Positions 18,069 to 26,568 of a DNA stretch of 64,000 nucleotides are shown one piece after another. This DNA comes from an uncultured Ilumatobacter sp. (GTDB taxonomy: Bacteria; Actinomycetota; Acidimicrobiia; Acidimicrobiales; Ilumatobacteraceae): assembly GCA_937905835.1 (NCBI GenBank), contig CALCXK010000054.1, positions 1 through 64,000 on the forward strand, given 5' to 3'. The notes under the pieces were generated by a model. It saw nothing but the letters and a program-made list of their open reading frames with translations. It ran no database searches and was not told the DNA's origin. The translations under genes were made by a program, and so were the position numbers. Every line of letters starts with the position of its first letter. Position 1 is the first letter of the stretch.

Positions 18069-19247
18069 TCAGCCAGCGCTGGCCTTGGCGAGTGCCTGCT
18101 CGAAGTCATTCAGCAGATCGATGGTCTCTTCCAGCCCCACTGACACACGGATCAATCCGTCGCTGATACCGGTGGCGACTTGCTCGTCAGGCGTGAGGCT
18201 TGCATGCGTCGAGGTCGCGGGATGGCAGACAAGCGTTTCGGGGCCGCCCAGCGAGGTCGCGCAGCGGGCGACTGCCACCGCGTCGAGGAACGATCCCGCA
18301 GCGGTCCGGTCGGGAACCTCGAATGACAGCACGGTGCCGTACTGCAGCAACTGGCGGCTGGCGAGTGCGTGCTGCGGATGCTCGGACAACCCGGGATAGT
18401 GCACGCCAACGCAGGCCGGATGATCGGCGAGCATCACGGCCAGCGAACGGGCTGATTCGTTCTGCTGGCGAGTGCGAACTGCCAGCGTACGGACACCGCG
18501 CAGCGCGTTGAGAGCATCGAACGGCGAGGGCGTCGAACCGTGCAGTACGGCGTATGCCCAGATCTCGTCGAGCAGTTCCTGTTCGCCAGCGATCACACCC
18601 AGGGTTGCATCGTTGTGCCCGGCGATCCCCTTCGTTGCAGAGTGCAAGCTGAGGTCGACGCCGTACGCAAGCGGCTGCTGGCCGAGCGGGGTGGAGAACG
18701 TCGAGTCGACGAGTGTGAAGGGTCCGCGGATTGAACCGAGTTCGTCGAGGTCGGCCAATTCGAGGCGCGGGTTCGACGGCGATTCGGCGATGACCAGCAT
18801 CGTCTTGCCTGGGATGACAGCGTCACTGAACGCTCCTGGCGTCGCAACGTCGACGAACGTGACGTCGATGCCGAAGCGCTGGCACGGACCCTGCAGGAAC
18901 GCGAGTGTGCCGGCATAGAGCTGGCGCTGAGCCACAATGTGGCTGCCGGTCGAACAGAGCGCCAACACCGTGGCGGCGATCGCACCCATGCCGGACCCGA
19001 ACGCCAATGCTGCTTCGGCCCCCTCGAGTTCGGCGATTGCGTGCTCGAACTGCTGGACGGTCGGGTTGGCGTAACGGCTGTAGAAGTCGCCATGGCGAAC
19101 CGACGTGGCGCGATGGTGCGCGTCGTCGAGGCCGTTGGATTCCCACGTACTCGATGCCCACAGCGCGGGCGCCAGCGAATTGCCGCTGTTGGTACGCCCA
19201 GCCGAGATGGCGAGGGTGGCCTGGGAGAGAGGCGGCAGATCGCTCAT
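18069..19247 (-). CDS. Cys/Met metabolism PLP-dependent enzyme (cystathionine gamma-synthase/lyase family)
   Basis: A 392-residue fold-type I PLP enzyme starting at ATG 19247. Motifs: 'YSRYANPTVQQFE' (phosphate-binding Tyr-Arg), 'FGSGMGAIAA', Asp181 in 'LVDSTFSTPLGQQP', Schiff-base Lys206 in 'LHSATKGIAGHND', and a C-terminal substrate Arg region 'LIRVSVGLEE'. Family members make or break cystathionine or release methanethiol from methionine; motifs alone do not decide which. It is convergent with putA, with 12 bp between the stops. Confidence 0.85.
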   Translation of the reverse strand: MSDLPPLSQATLAISAGRTNSGNSLAPALWASSTWESNGLDDAHHRATSVRHGDFYSRYANPTVQQFEHAIAELEGAEAALAFGSGMGAIAATVLALCSTGSHIVAQRQLYAGTLAFLQGPCQRFGIDVTFVDVATPGAFSDAVIPGKTMLVIAESPSNPRLELADLDELGSIRGPFTLVDSTFSTPLGQQPLAYGVDLSLHSATKGIAGHNDATLGVIAGEQELLDEIWAYAVLHGSTPSPFDALNALRGVRTLAVRTRQQNESARSLAVMLADHPACVGVHYPGLSEHPQHALASRQLLQYGTVLSFEVPDRTAAGSFLDAVAVARCATSLGGPETLVCHPATSTHASLTPDEQVATGISDGLIRVSVGLEETIDLLNDFEQALAKASAG

Positions 19248-19623
19248 CCGGACACGATACCCGACCAAAGTTGTCGACTTTGCCCCTGTCCTCGACGGGC
19301 TGAGTTCCATGCCGACAAGATCGAACTCGAACTGATGCGAGTTGTCGCGGCGGTCGATAGCGGTGAAAAGTCAGCCGGTCTTGTCGGCCGAGCGACACGA
19401 CGCGTCGGTGGGGTCGGTCGCAACACGATGAAGGCCGGTCCCAGGTGTCCCTGACCGGCTGAGGGCGAGAAGCCGCTCCGCATGTGTGTGCCGAACAGGG
19501 CCCGGTCGCCGGCATCGGAAAGGCGATCGTGCTTGTTGACGTACGGTAACGAAAAGATGCGACCCAGCACACGTCGGGGCAGGTTCGCCAGTGCTCGCAA
19601 CAGCTGCACAACGGAACTCCAGA
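19248..19623. other. Intergenic region, no supported gene
   Basis: 376 bp between the PLP-enzyme start and the end of the arginine-deiminase-fold gene. Frames on both strands are open but show no recognisable domain, no clear ribosome binding site and mixed codon use. The right half (about 19480-19600) is somewhat lower in coding character. It probably holds the promoter of the PLP enzyme and perhaps a degraded fragment. No tRNA or clear terminator was seen. Confidence 0.5.
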
Positions 19624-20490
19624 TCAGAACGAACGATGTAACGGAAGTGTACAACAGCGGAAGCTGCCACCCGTTTTGGGTGGCTCGCTGTACGGCACTT
19701 CGATGACCGTGATACCGCGCGCCCGCATCTCGTCGTTGATGCGCTGCGACGTCGGCTGCGAGACAATTGTCTGTGGGTCGAGCGACAACACGTTGGTGCC
19801 GAGCCGCTGCTGCTCCTCGCGAGTCACCTCGATGAGGTCGTACGTCTCGCGGAGAGTCGCGGGTACTTCACCCATGCCGTCGGGATAGATGAGCGCGCTG
19901 TTCTCGCCGACGGGGAGGAACGAGCAGTCGAGGTGGAGGACATCTTCGCCGTCGGTCAGGCCCCGCAGGTTGATCGGCACGATCTCGTACTCGGGCACCA
20001 ACTGCATGAGCCAGGCGGCGCCGGCAAGCGTGGTGCGCTGGCCGATGCCGACGAACACCTTGCCCTTGTCGACGATCACGTCGCCGCCTTCGATGACGAG
20101 GTCTTCAGGGCCGAACAGGACCTTCGTGTGCGGGGAGAAGTGCTCGAAGAGGTGGGCGTAACCGCGCCATTCATGTCGCCTGCTCTTCGCCGCCATTGTG
20201 GTCACAACGAACGTGTCACCAATCACGACGCCGATGTCGCGCGTCATCATTTGGTCGGGGATGTAGGGGAGCGGCCGAGGCTGATGCACCGTGACTCCGT
20301 GGGCCTCGATCACCGAGATGAACCCGTTGAGCTGCTGAGTGACTGCTTCCTTCGTTGGCGCATCTGGGCCGTCGTAGAACTTGCGTTGCGTCTCGTTGAT
20401 GATCTCGGGCTCGACGTCCAGGAAATTGTCGGGGTAGCCGGCGATCACCGATCGAAGCGGTGCTGTTTCCGAGTCGACATGTACATCCAT
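19624..20490 (-). CDS. DDAH / arginine deiminase-fold amidinohydrolase
   Basis: A 288-residue protein of the guanidino-group-modifying superfamily. 'FGPEDLVIEGGDV' gives acidic residues Glu134 and Asp137, 'DVLHLDCSFL' the catalytic His186, and 'KTGGSFRCCTLPL' at the C-terminus the nucleophile, probably Cys279. This is the DDAH-like layout, which hydrolyses methylated arginines to citrulline plus methylamine. Arginine deiminase or amidinotransferase activity is not excluded. It sits near putA, which fits arginine/proline catabolism, but it is not in the same operon. Confidence 0.82.
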   Translation of the reverse strand: MDVHVDSETAPLRSVIAGYPDNFLDVEPEIINETQRKFYDGPDAPTKEAVTQQLNGFISVIEAHGVTVHQPRPLPYIPDQMMTRDIGVVIGDTFVVTTMAAKSRRHEWRGYAHLFEHFSPHTKVLFGPEDLVIEGGDVIVDKGKVFVGIGQRTTLAGAAWLMQLVPEYEIVPINLRGLTDGEDVLHLDCSFLPVGENSALIYPDGMGEVPATLRETYDLIEVTREEQQRLGTNVLSLDPQTIVSQPTSQRINDEMRARGITVIEVPYSEPPKTGGSFRCCTLPLHRSF

Positions 20491-20506
20491 CGAGCCGAGG
20501 TTACGC

Positions 20507-21328
20507 CTACCTCAGCAGGGCAATCACCGTGTCGTGAAGGTGGCCGTTTGAACTGACGGCCGTGTCGTGCTCATATGTTGCTTCACCGAGACGGTCGGTG
20601 AAGGTGCCGCCGGCAGCTTCGACGATCGGCTTGATCGCGGCGAGGTCGTAGGCAGCCACACCGACGGCGTCGACCGCCACGTCTATCGCACCCTCGGCAA
20701 CGAGCATGTGTTGCCAGAAGTCGCCCATGCCGCGGCTGCGTCGGGCTTGCTGCTGGAGTGCAACCAGTCGATCGGTTTTCCCCAGTCGGTCCCACCCAGA
20801 GTTGTGGGTGATGCTGACCTGGGCTGCGTCGAGTGCGGCGACGGAAGAGACCGCTATCGATCGTGTCGTGCCGGTGTGCGAATGCATGTGTGCTCCCAGG
20901 CCGACGCCGCCCCACCAGCGGAAGCCGAGTGCCGGAGCAGACACGACGCCGAGTACGGCCTCATTCTCATAGGTCAGTGCGATGAGCGTGGCCCACACCG
21001 GAATGCCGCGCACGAAACCGGAGGTGCCGTCGATCGGATCGATCACCCAGCGCCATGGGGAGCTCTCGTCACCGGCGGTGCCGTGTTCCTCACCGAATGC
21101 GCCGTGGCTTGGTCGTGCGCCGACCAGGGCGTCGGTGATCAGCGTCTCGGCCTGGCGGTCGATCTCGGTCACTTCGGTCGCGTTGGTCTTCCAATCGACC
21201 GTGAAGTCGCGTTCGATGAAGCGCGGCAGCGTGAACGCGTCGGCGGCGTCGGCGACCCGCAGCGCGAGTTTGAGTTCGCTCTCGAGCTGCATGTCCAGCT
21301 GTTTGTCGAATTGGCCATTGCGATCCAT
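20507..21328 (-). CDS. Inositol-monophosphatase family phosphatase (HisN-like)
   Basis: A 273-residue protein from ATG 21328. Metal-site motifs are 'GEEHG' (Glu80-Glu81), 'DPIDGTSGFVRG' (Asp97, Asp100) and 'AYDLAAIKPIVEAAGG' near the C-terminus. The sequence 'WVIDPIDGTSGFVRGIPVW' is closest to actinobacterial histidinol-phosphate phosphatase HisN, but inositol- or fructose-bisphosphatase activity cannot be excluded. The start overlaps the stop of the upstream hydratase (TGATG), so they are cotranscribed. Confidence 0.85.
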   Translation of the reverse strand: MDRNGQFDKQLDMQLESELKLALRVADAADAFTLPRFIERDFTVDWKTNATEVTEIDRQAETLITDALVGARPSHGAFGEEHGTAGDESSPWRWVIDPIDGTSGFVRGIPVWATLIALTYENEAVLGVVSAPALGFRWWGGVGLGAHMHSHTGTTRSIAVSSVAALDAAQVSITHNSGWDRLGKTDRLVALQQQARRSRGMGDFWQHMLVAEGAIDVAVDAVGVAAYDLAAIKPIVEAAGGTFTDRLGEATYEHDTAVSSNGHLHDTVIALLR

Positions 21329-22206
21329 CAGTCGGCAGTCTCGTCGGTTCCGTGAAAGTTCGGCGCGCGCTTTTCCTTGAGCGCCGCGAGGCCCTCGGCA
21401 GCATCTGGGCCGAGGAAGTTGAGCATCTCGTACGCCAGCGACGCCTCGAAGTTCGGAAGGGCCTGGCGGATCCAATGGTTGAGCGCACGCTTCGTCAAGC
21501 GTGTGGCGTCGACCGGGCCCGCAGCAAGCTTGTTCGCGACCTCAAGTGCCGTCGTCATCACGTCGTCGGCGGGCACGGCCTTGGACACGAGCCCGATCCG
21601 TTCAGCCTCTTTGCCATCGAGAAAGTCGGCAGTGAGGAGGTAGTACTTTGCCTTCGCCATACCGCAGAGCAGCGGCCAGATCGCCACGGCGTGATCGCCA
21701 GCGCCCACGCCGAGCCGGATGTGCCCGTCGGTCAGTTTGGCCGACTCATTCATGATGCTCACGTCGGCCATCAATGCCACAGCGAGCCCAGCACCAACAG
21801 CGACACCGTTGATTGCCGACACGATCGGCGTGTCGCACTCGATCATCGTCCGGACGATGTCGCCGGCCTCTTTCATCACGCGCATCGTCTGCGTGTAGTC
21901 ACCAACCTGTTCGCTGATCCAGTCGAGGTCGCCTCCTGCGGAAAAAGCCCGGCCTGCGCCGGTGATCATGACGGCTCGAACAGACTCGTCGTCGTGGATC
22001 GTGCGGAAGATTCGCGACAGTTGGAGGTGAACGGCGGCGTCGGTTGCGTTGAACTTGTCGGGGTCGTTGAGCGTGATACGCAGCACGCCTCCGCCCGGTC
22101 CACTTGGAAGGTCGAACAGCAGTCGGTCGTATTTGGCGTAGGTGCCGAGGTCGATGTCTGACGGTCTGCTCTGCGGTGGCGATGGCGGTGGCGGTGGCGT
22201 GTTCAC
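21328..22206 (-). CDS. Enoyl-CoA hydratase/isomerase family protein
   Basis: A 292-residue crotonase-fold protein with a proline-rich N-terminal tail ('MNTPPPPPSPPQSRP'). Oxyanion-hole segments are 'GAGRAFSAGGDLDW' and 'INGVAVGAGLAVALMADV', followed by 'LTDGHIRLGVGAGDHAV'. It differs from the paralogue at 6525-7304 in the second acidic region, so the reactions may differ. It is the first gene of a pair with the HisN-like phosphatase, and divergent from the MFS transporter with a 51-bp gap. Confidence 0.87.
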   Translation of the reverse strand: MNTPPPPPSPPQSRPSDIDLGTYAKYDRLLFDLPSGPGGGVLRITLNDPDKFNATDAAVHLQLSRIFRTIHDDESVRAVMITGAGRAFSAGGDLDWISEQVGDYTQTMRVMKEAGDIVRTMIECDTPIVSAINGVAVGAGLAVALMADVSIMNESAKLTDGHIRLGVGAGDHAVAIWPLLCGMAKAKYYLLTADFLDGKEAERIGLVSKAVPADDVMTTALEVANKLAAGPVDATRLTKRALNHWIRQALPNFEASLAYEMLNFLGPDAAEGLAALKEKRAPNFHGTDETAD

Positions 22207-22257
22207 AGAGTTGCACGCTAGGAGATTTGTCTGGCATGCGACGTAGCGTCACCGCCG

Positions 22258-23457
22258 ATGCAGGACCGGCTTCCAATCAGTCGACAGGTTGTTCGAATCG
22301 CGATTGGCATGTTCGTCGTCGCGTACGGCACGAACGTGTCGACGCCGTTCCTCGTGCTCTACAAGGATCGCCTCGAATTGTCAGCGTCGCAAACGATGGC
22401 GATTTTTGTCGTGTACGTCGTGGGCATTCTCGCCAGCCTCGTGCTCGGTGGGGTGCTCTCTGATCGTTTCGGTCGCCGGCCGATTGTGCTGCCGATGATG
22501 GCGCTGTCGGGGATCGCCTCGGTCGGCATGATCTTCGGGCGCGACGAGTTCATAGCTCTGCTCGTCAGCCGGCTCGTGCTGGGGGCAGCCAGCGGCGCGG
22601 TGCTCGGTGTCGGAGCAGCGTGGTTGCTCGAGTTGTTTGGCCCGGGCAACGAACATCGCGCTGCGCTCACGACGACCTTGGTGTCGTTCGGTGGCTTCGG
22701 TGGAGGGGCGCCAGTCTCGGCACTCTTCTACTGGTTGCTTCCGGCGCCGCTGGTGCTCCCGTTCCTGCTGCATGTGGTCGCGGTCGTCGGTGCCCTCGTC
22801 GTTGTCTGGCCGGTCCGTGAAACACATCGAGCAAAACCAGGCCATCGCATCAGGCCATCGTTCGGTGTCCCGGTTGCTGCGCGCCGTGCGTTCCTGCTGG
22901 TGATCCTTCCGGCAGTGATCTGGATGTTCGCGTTTCCCTCGTTGGGGTTCGCGTTGTTCCCGGTGTTGATCAGCGACGCAGTCGAGGGTGGCGAGGTGGC
23001 GATTGCCGCTGCCGCCGGAGCCATCACCGCGTGGGGCGGCCTTGGTGCGAAGCCGATCGTCGGGCGCCTCGGTGGTCGGGTGGCGCTCCCCGTCGGAATG
23101 GCGTGCGGCACCCTTGGGTACTTGGTCGGCACGATTGCATTTGCAACAGATCTTTGGCCGCTCGTGCTGGTTGCTGCACCGCTGCTCGGTGTGGCGTCGG
23201 GGGTGATCACGATGTCGTGCCTGGCGCTCGCCGGAGGAATGGCGACGAGCGAGCAGCGCGGCTCGCTGACCTCGACGGTGTACCTGCTCGGCTATCCCGG
23301 AATGACCATGCCGCTTATCGTCACGTCGATTGGCTCGGCGCTCACGATCTCGACCGCGCTGGTGATTGTCACCATCGTGGCAGGGGTCGCCACGGTGTTC
23401 GTCTTCTTTGCGGGGATGCGTTCAGGGGCACTGACCGTTGGCAACGCCGCCGACTGA
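22258..23457 (+). CDS. MFS transporter (12-helix)
   Basis: A 399-residue membrane protein with about 12 hydrophobic segments. It has the loop 2-3 motif 'GGVLSDRFGRRPIVL', 'RLVLGAASGAVLGVGAAWLLE', and in the second half 'LGAKPIVGRLGGRVALPVG'. The major facilitator family moves small solutes using ion gradients; no ligand can be named. The last 36 bp overlap the 3' end of the convergent protease gene, so the two coding ends share sequence. Confidence 0.87.
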   Translation: MQDRLPISRQVVRIAIGMFVVAYGTNVSTPFLVLYKDRLELSASQTMAIFVVYVVGILASLVLGGVLSDRFGRRPIVLPMMALSGIASVGMIFGRDEFIALLVSRLVLGAASGAVLGVGAAWLLELFGPGNEHRAALTTTLVSFGGFGGGAPVSALFYWLLPAPLVLPFLLHVVAVVGALVVVWPVRETHRAKPGHRIRPSFGVPVAARRAFLLVILPAVIWMFAFPSLGFALFPVLISDAVEGGEVAIAAAAGAITAWGGLGAKPIVGRLGGRVALPVGMACGTLGYLVGTIAFATDLWPLVLVAAPLLGVASGVITMSCLALAGGMATSEQRGSLTSTVYLLGYPGMTMPLIVTSIGSALTISTALVIVTIVAGVATVFVFFAGMRSGALTVGNAAD

Positions 23458-24174
23458 TCGATCCGCGATCAGTTCGCGGAGCTCCGTGTCGTCGGTCGCG
23501 AAGCCGACGGCCTTTCGGTCTTTGGAGGTCGCGTAGATGATGCCGATCACCTCGCCGCTGGCGTTGACGACGGGCCCGCCCGATTGGCCAACGATCACAT
23601 CCCCGTCGAATTCGAGACCTGTGCGCTGCACGACCTCGTCCGTGTAGATGTCTTCGATGTTGATCTTCAGCAGCCGCGTGACACCGACAAGCTGGTGCGT
23701 GACGCCGTCGGAACGGCGCCAGGTGATCAAGGTCGCGGGTCCAACCCGAGCGGTGCCGATGCCGAGGGGCGGCGCAGTGAGCGTCGGGACGTCGAGCAGT
23801 GCCAGGTCGCTGTCTTTGTCGAAGCTGGTGACGGACGCGAGGTGTTCCTCGCCATCAGCATCGACGACAATGAGCATCGATGCGCCGCGGACCGTGTGCG
23901 CGGCGGTCGCCACCTGACCGGAACGCTCGACCACGACCCCACTCCCGAGGCTGGCAACCAAGCTGCAGCCTTCTGCGATGACCCCGACGCCACTCGCCGC
24001 GAGGGCTGCCGGCTCGGCAACGGCTGACTCGACGGGACCTGACCCTGAGGTGGTGTCAGGCATGTCTGAACCATCGGCGGCGCAGCCTGTCAGCGCGAGC
24101 AGCATGGCGAAGAAAGATGCTGCGACCGTTCTGTCTCGCGCTGGTGCACGCGTGCGGAGTGGCCCGGTACTCAT
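23422..24174 (-). CDS. Lipoprotein trypsin-like serine protease
   Basis: A 250-residue protein. A signal peptide with lipobox 'LALTGC' makes Cys31 the likely lipidated residue, followed by a Ser/Thr/Pro-rich linker. The chymotrypsin-fold triad is visible as His93 ('ATAAHTV'), Asp123 ('DKDSDLALL') and Ser198 ('VGQSGGPVV'). Compact domains of this type resemble the protease half of DegP/MarP relatives; there is no PDZ domain. It acts outside the membrane. Its ATG overlaps the stop of the oxidoreductase upstream (23422-25344 block), giving the order LacI - oxidoreductase - protease on the minus strand. Confidence 0.85.
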   Translation of the reverse strand: MSTGPLRTRAPARDRTVAASFFAMLLALTGCAADGSDMPDTTSGSGPVESAVAEPAALAASGVGVIAEGCSLVASLGSGVVVERSGQVATAAHTVRGASMLIVVDADGEEHLASVTSFDKDSDLALLDVPTLTAPPLGIGTARVGPATLITWRRSDGVTHQLVGVTRLLKINIEDIYTDEVVQRTGLEFDGDVIVGQSGGPVVNASGEVIGIIYATSKDRKAVGFATDDTELRELIADRSVGGVANGQCP

Positions 24175-25295
24175 CTGGCGTCGAGCAGGCGTCCATCGGT
24201 TGCTGCGCTGGTGGCTGCCAATTCGAGTAGGTGCTGCACTCGGGCGCCTTCGGCGAGATCCGGAGCGAGCTCGCTACTGATCGGAACACCGTCGCGCACG
24301 GCATCGACCCACTCGCCGATCATCGCCCGATTAATGCGGAACACATCGCGATAGGTGTCATGGACGCGATCTCGGCGCGCCTCGCCCCAAATGTCGTCGG
24401 GGATCGGCATCAGCTGCGTTGGTCCGGTGGCTCCGGCTGCAAGGCCGCGTACTTCCTGCACCGTCGACCAGTCATTGAGTGAATAGACGGTGCCGTTGGT
24501 GCCGTGGAGATCGAGGTGATGCGTCTGCCCGAAGTCGGTGCCTTCCCAGCAGACAGCACTGACCTGGAGCGTGCCGTATGCGCCGTTCTCGAATCGGACG
24601 GTCATTTGCGCTGAGTCTTCGCCACGGGCGTAGTCCGAGCCGTCAGGCCGGAGTTGTCGATCGACGAATGTGGAACTGATGCACCCGATCTCGGTCACGT
24701 CGCCGAGTAGCCAACGTGCGACGTGCAACCAGTGAGAACCCAGGTCGCCGAGCACGCCTGACCCTGCGAGTTCGGTGTTGAAGCGCCAGCTGTACTCGCC
24801 GTCCCGGGCGAAGCCGGTGAAGTAGCGAATGTTCAGGTGGAACGGCTGGCCCACGAAGCCGTTGTCGATCAGACGTTTCACGTACTGGAAGTTCGGCATG
24901 TACCGATAGGTGAATGGGACGAGAGTGGTCGTGCCCGATGTTGCCGCTGCGTCGGCCATTGCCTGTGCCGCAGCGGCGGATGTGGCGAGCGGCTTTTCAC
25001 ACAGGACGTGCAAGCCACGTTTGAGAGCGAGCAGCGTGAGCGGTTCGTGGCTGTCGTTCGAGGTCGCGATGATCACAGCATCGAGCCGTTCGGGGTCGAG
25101 AAACTCGTCGCTGTCGACGGTCCACCACGGCACGCTCCACGCGGCAGCGAGCGCCTCGGCCTTGGCCGAGGTTCGGCCGCAAAGCCCGACGATCTCGACG
25201 TTGGGATGCGCCGCGAGCGCCGGCAGATACATCGAGTCGGCCCACCAACTGGTGCCGAGCACGCCAACGCGGACAGGGGAGTGTGATGTGGTCAT
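24171..25295 (-). CDS. Gfo/Idh/MocA family oxidoreductase
   Basis: A 374-residue NAD(P)-dependent dehydrogenase with N-terminal Rossmann motif 'VGVLGTSWWADS' and the catalytic-lysine block 'HVLCEKPLATS'. The C-terminal substrate domain includes 'VLGDLGSHWLHVARWLLG'. Its stop overlaps the protease start by 4 bp (24171-24174). It lies 44 bp downstream of the LacI gene. Beside an inositol operon, an inositol- or sugar-acid dehydrogenase role is likely. It is the third member of this family in the locus. Confidence 0.87.
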   Translation of the reverse strand: MTTSHSPVRVGVLGTSWWADSMYLPALAAHPNVEIVGLCGRTSAKAEALAAAWSVPWWTVDSDEFLDPERLDAVIIATSNDSHEPLTLLALKRGLHVLCEKPLATSAAAAQAMADAAATSGTTTLVPFTYRYMPNFQYVKRLIDNGFVGQPFHLNIRYFTGFARDGEYSWRFNTELAGSGVLGDLGSHWLHVARWLLGDVTEIGCISSTFVDRQLRPDGSDYARGEDSAQMTVRFENGAYGTLQVSAVCWEGTDFGQTHHLDLHGTNGTVYSLNDWSTVQEVRGLAAGATGPTQLMPIPDDIWGEARRDRVHDTYRDVFRINRAMIGEWVDAVRDGVPISSELAPDLAEGARVQHLLELAATSAATDGRLLDAR

Positions 25296-25339
25296 GGTGG
25301 TCTCTTCTCGATACGCGTGCGTGTGCTGGGAGTGGGTTG

Positions 25340-26344
25340 TCAGTCGACCGGTGGAGGGCCACTCGTCGACCGGCAGATGAGTTCGGGTTCGGCGACGTGG
25401 TGAGTTGCTTTTGTCCGGTTGCCGTCGAGGCGTTCCAGCAGCAGGTCGATGGCCGCGCGGCCCAGTTCTTCGGTCGGCTGATTGATGGTGGTCAGCGATA
25501 CGTGGTGCATCGCGGCGAGTGCGGTGTTGTCGTAGCCGACGATCGACACGTCTCCGGGAACATCGAACCCGAGATCTTCGACGACGTCGAGGGCACCGAC
25601 TGCGCTCAGATCGTTCCCTGCGAAGATCGCAGTGGGACGACGAACGTATTGCATGAGCGTTTGTGCGGCCTGCCGCCCGCCCGCTTCGCTGAAATCGCCG
25701 CGGACGACGTGGATATGTTCGCCGAGGCCACGTGCACGCATTGCTGAGCGGTAGCCGGCCCGGCGCTCGATGACACCGGCGCCGCGGCCGCCGTCGATGT
25801 GGGCGATGCGTTGGTGGCCGAGGTCTGCGAGGTGATCGACGACGAGCCGGGCGCCGACCTGGTCGTCTGTGTTCGCCGTGTCGAAGACCTCGCTCGATGA
25901 TGTCCGGCCGACGACGACGACCGGCGCGGTTCGAGACGTGCGTTCGAGCAGATCGTCGCTGAGCATCGAACCGGCGATCACGAGGCCGTCGGCACGGAAC
26001 TGGAGGAAGGTTTCGACTGACCGCTCCTCGCCGAGTTGGGAATGGCTGCCGTTTCCGATCAGGAGCCGGTAGCCGTTGTCGTCGGCAGCGGCCTGCGCAC
26101 CGTCAACGATCTCTGCGAAGAACGGGTTGTGGAGGTCGTTGAGCACGATGCCGATGGTCTGGGTTCGTCGAGACGCCAGATTTCGTGCCAAGACATTGGG
26201 GCGGTAGCCGAGTTCGTCGGCAGCGGCGAGGACGAGCTGGCGCCTGTAGTCGCTGACATTCGGGGCGTCGCGCATGACCAGTGAGACGAGCGCTGTCGAC
26301 ACACCCGCGAGTTCTGCCACCTGTTGCATCGTCGGCTGTGCCAC
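25340..26344 (-). CDS. LacI-family transcriptional regulator of the inositol locus
   Basis: A 334-residue repressor. The start is GTG 26344 behind a strong ribosome binding site (GGGGAGG, 6-7 bp upstream), though the frame is open to 26440. The helix-turn-helix is 'TMQQVAELAGVSTALVSLVM' (residues 5-24), followed by the hinge and 'GYRPNVLARNLASRRTQTIG'. The periplasmic-binding-protein-like ligand domain reads 'IFAGNDLSAVGALDVVEDLG'. It is divergent from the inositol operon and a 16-bp palindrome lies between. Probable effector: an inositol derivative (inference). Confidence 0.92.
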   Translation of the reverse strand: MAQPTMQQVAELAGVSTALVSLVMRDAPNVSDYRRQLVLAAADELGYRPNVLARNLASRRTQTIGIVLNDLHNPFFAEIVDGAQAAADDNGYRLLIGNGSHSQLGEERSVETFLQFRADGLVIAGSMLSDDLLERTSRTAPVVVVGRTSSSEVFDTANTDDQVGARLVVDHLADLGHQRIAHIDGGRGAGVIERRAGYRSAMRARGLGEHIHVVRGDFSEAGGRQAAQTLMQYVRRPTAIFAGNDLSAVGALDVVEDLGFDVPGDVSIVGYDNTALAAMHHVSLTTINQPTEELGRAAIDLLLERLDGNRTKATHHVAEPELICRSTSGPPPVD

Positions 26345-26433
26345 GTTCCACCTCCCCTTTTTGTTTCTGCGCGTTGGCGTGCGTCTCTGTTCGTGACCGG
26401 TCGCCCGACATCGGAGTCGAGCGCGTGTTCCCC

Positions 26434-26463
26434 TTGACAAGGCGTTGTGCCTCCGGTCATAGT
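26434..26463 (+). promoter_or_regulatory. Candidate sigma-70-type promoter of the inositol operon
   Basis: TTGACA (26434-26439) is a perfect -35 match, and CATAGT (26458-26463) is a 4/6 match to -10 with an 18-bp spacer. It faces the rightward operon and lies just upstream of the operator palindrome at 26478, so a bound repressor would cover the start of transcription. It is inferred from consensus only. Confidence 0.5.
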
Positions 26464-26477
26464 AGGGACACTCTATT

Positions 26478-26493
26478 ATTAGAGCGCTCTAAT
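26478..26493. promoter_or_regulatory. LacI-type operator palindrome
   Basis: ATTAGAGCGCTCTAAT is a perfect 16-bp even palindrome with a central CG step, the usual form of LacI/GalR-family operators. It lies in the 224-bp gap between the LacI gene and iolE, just after the candidate promoter. Binding by the adjacent LacI protein is inferred. Confidence 0.75.
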
Positions 26494-26568
26494 CCACTTT
26501 CGTCAAGTTGCCCGTTCCAAGCATGAGCTTGAACTCGTCTTGGCGAATTCCTCAAAGGGACCACACCA

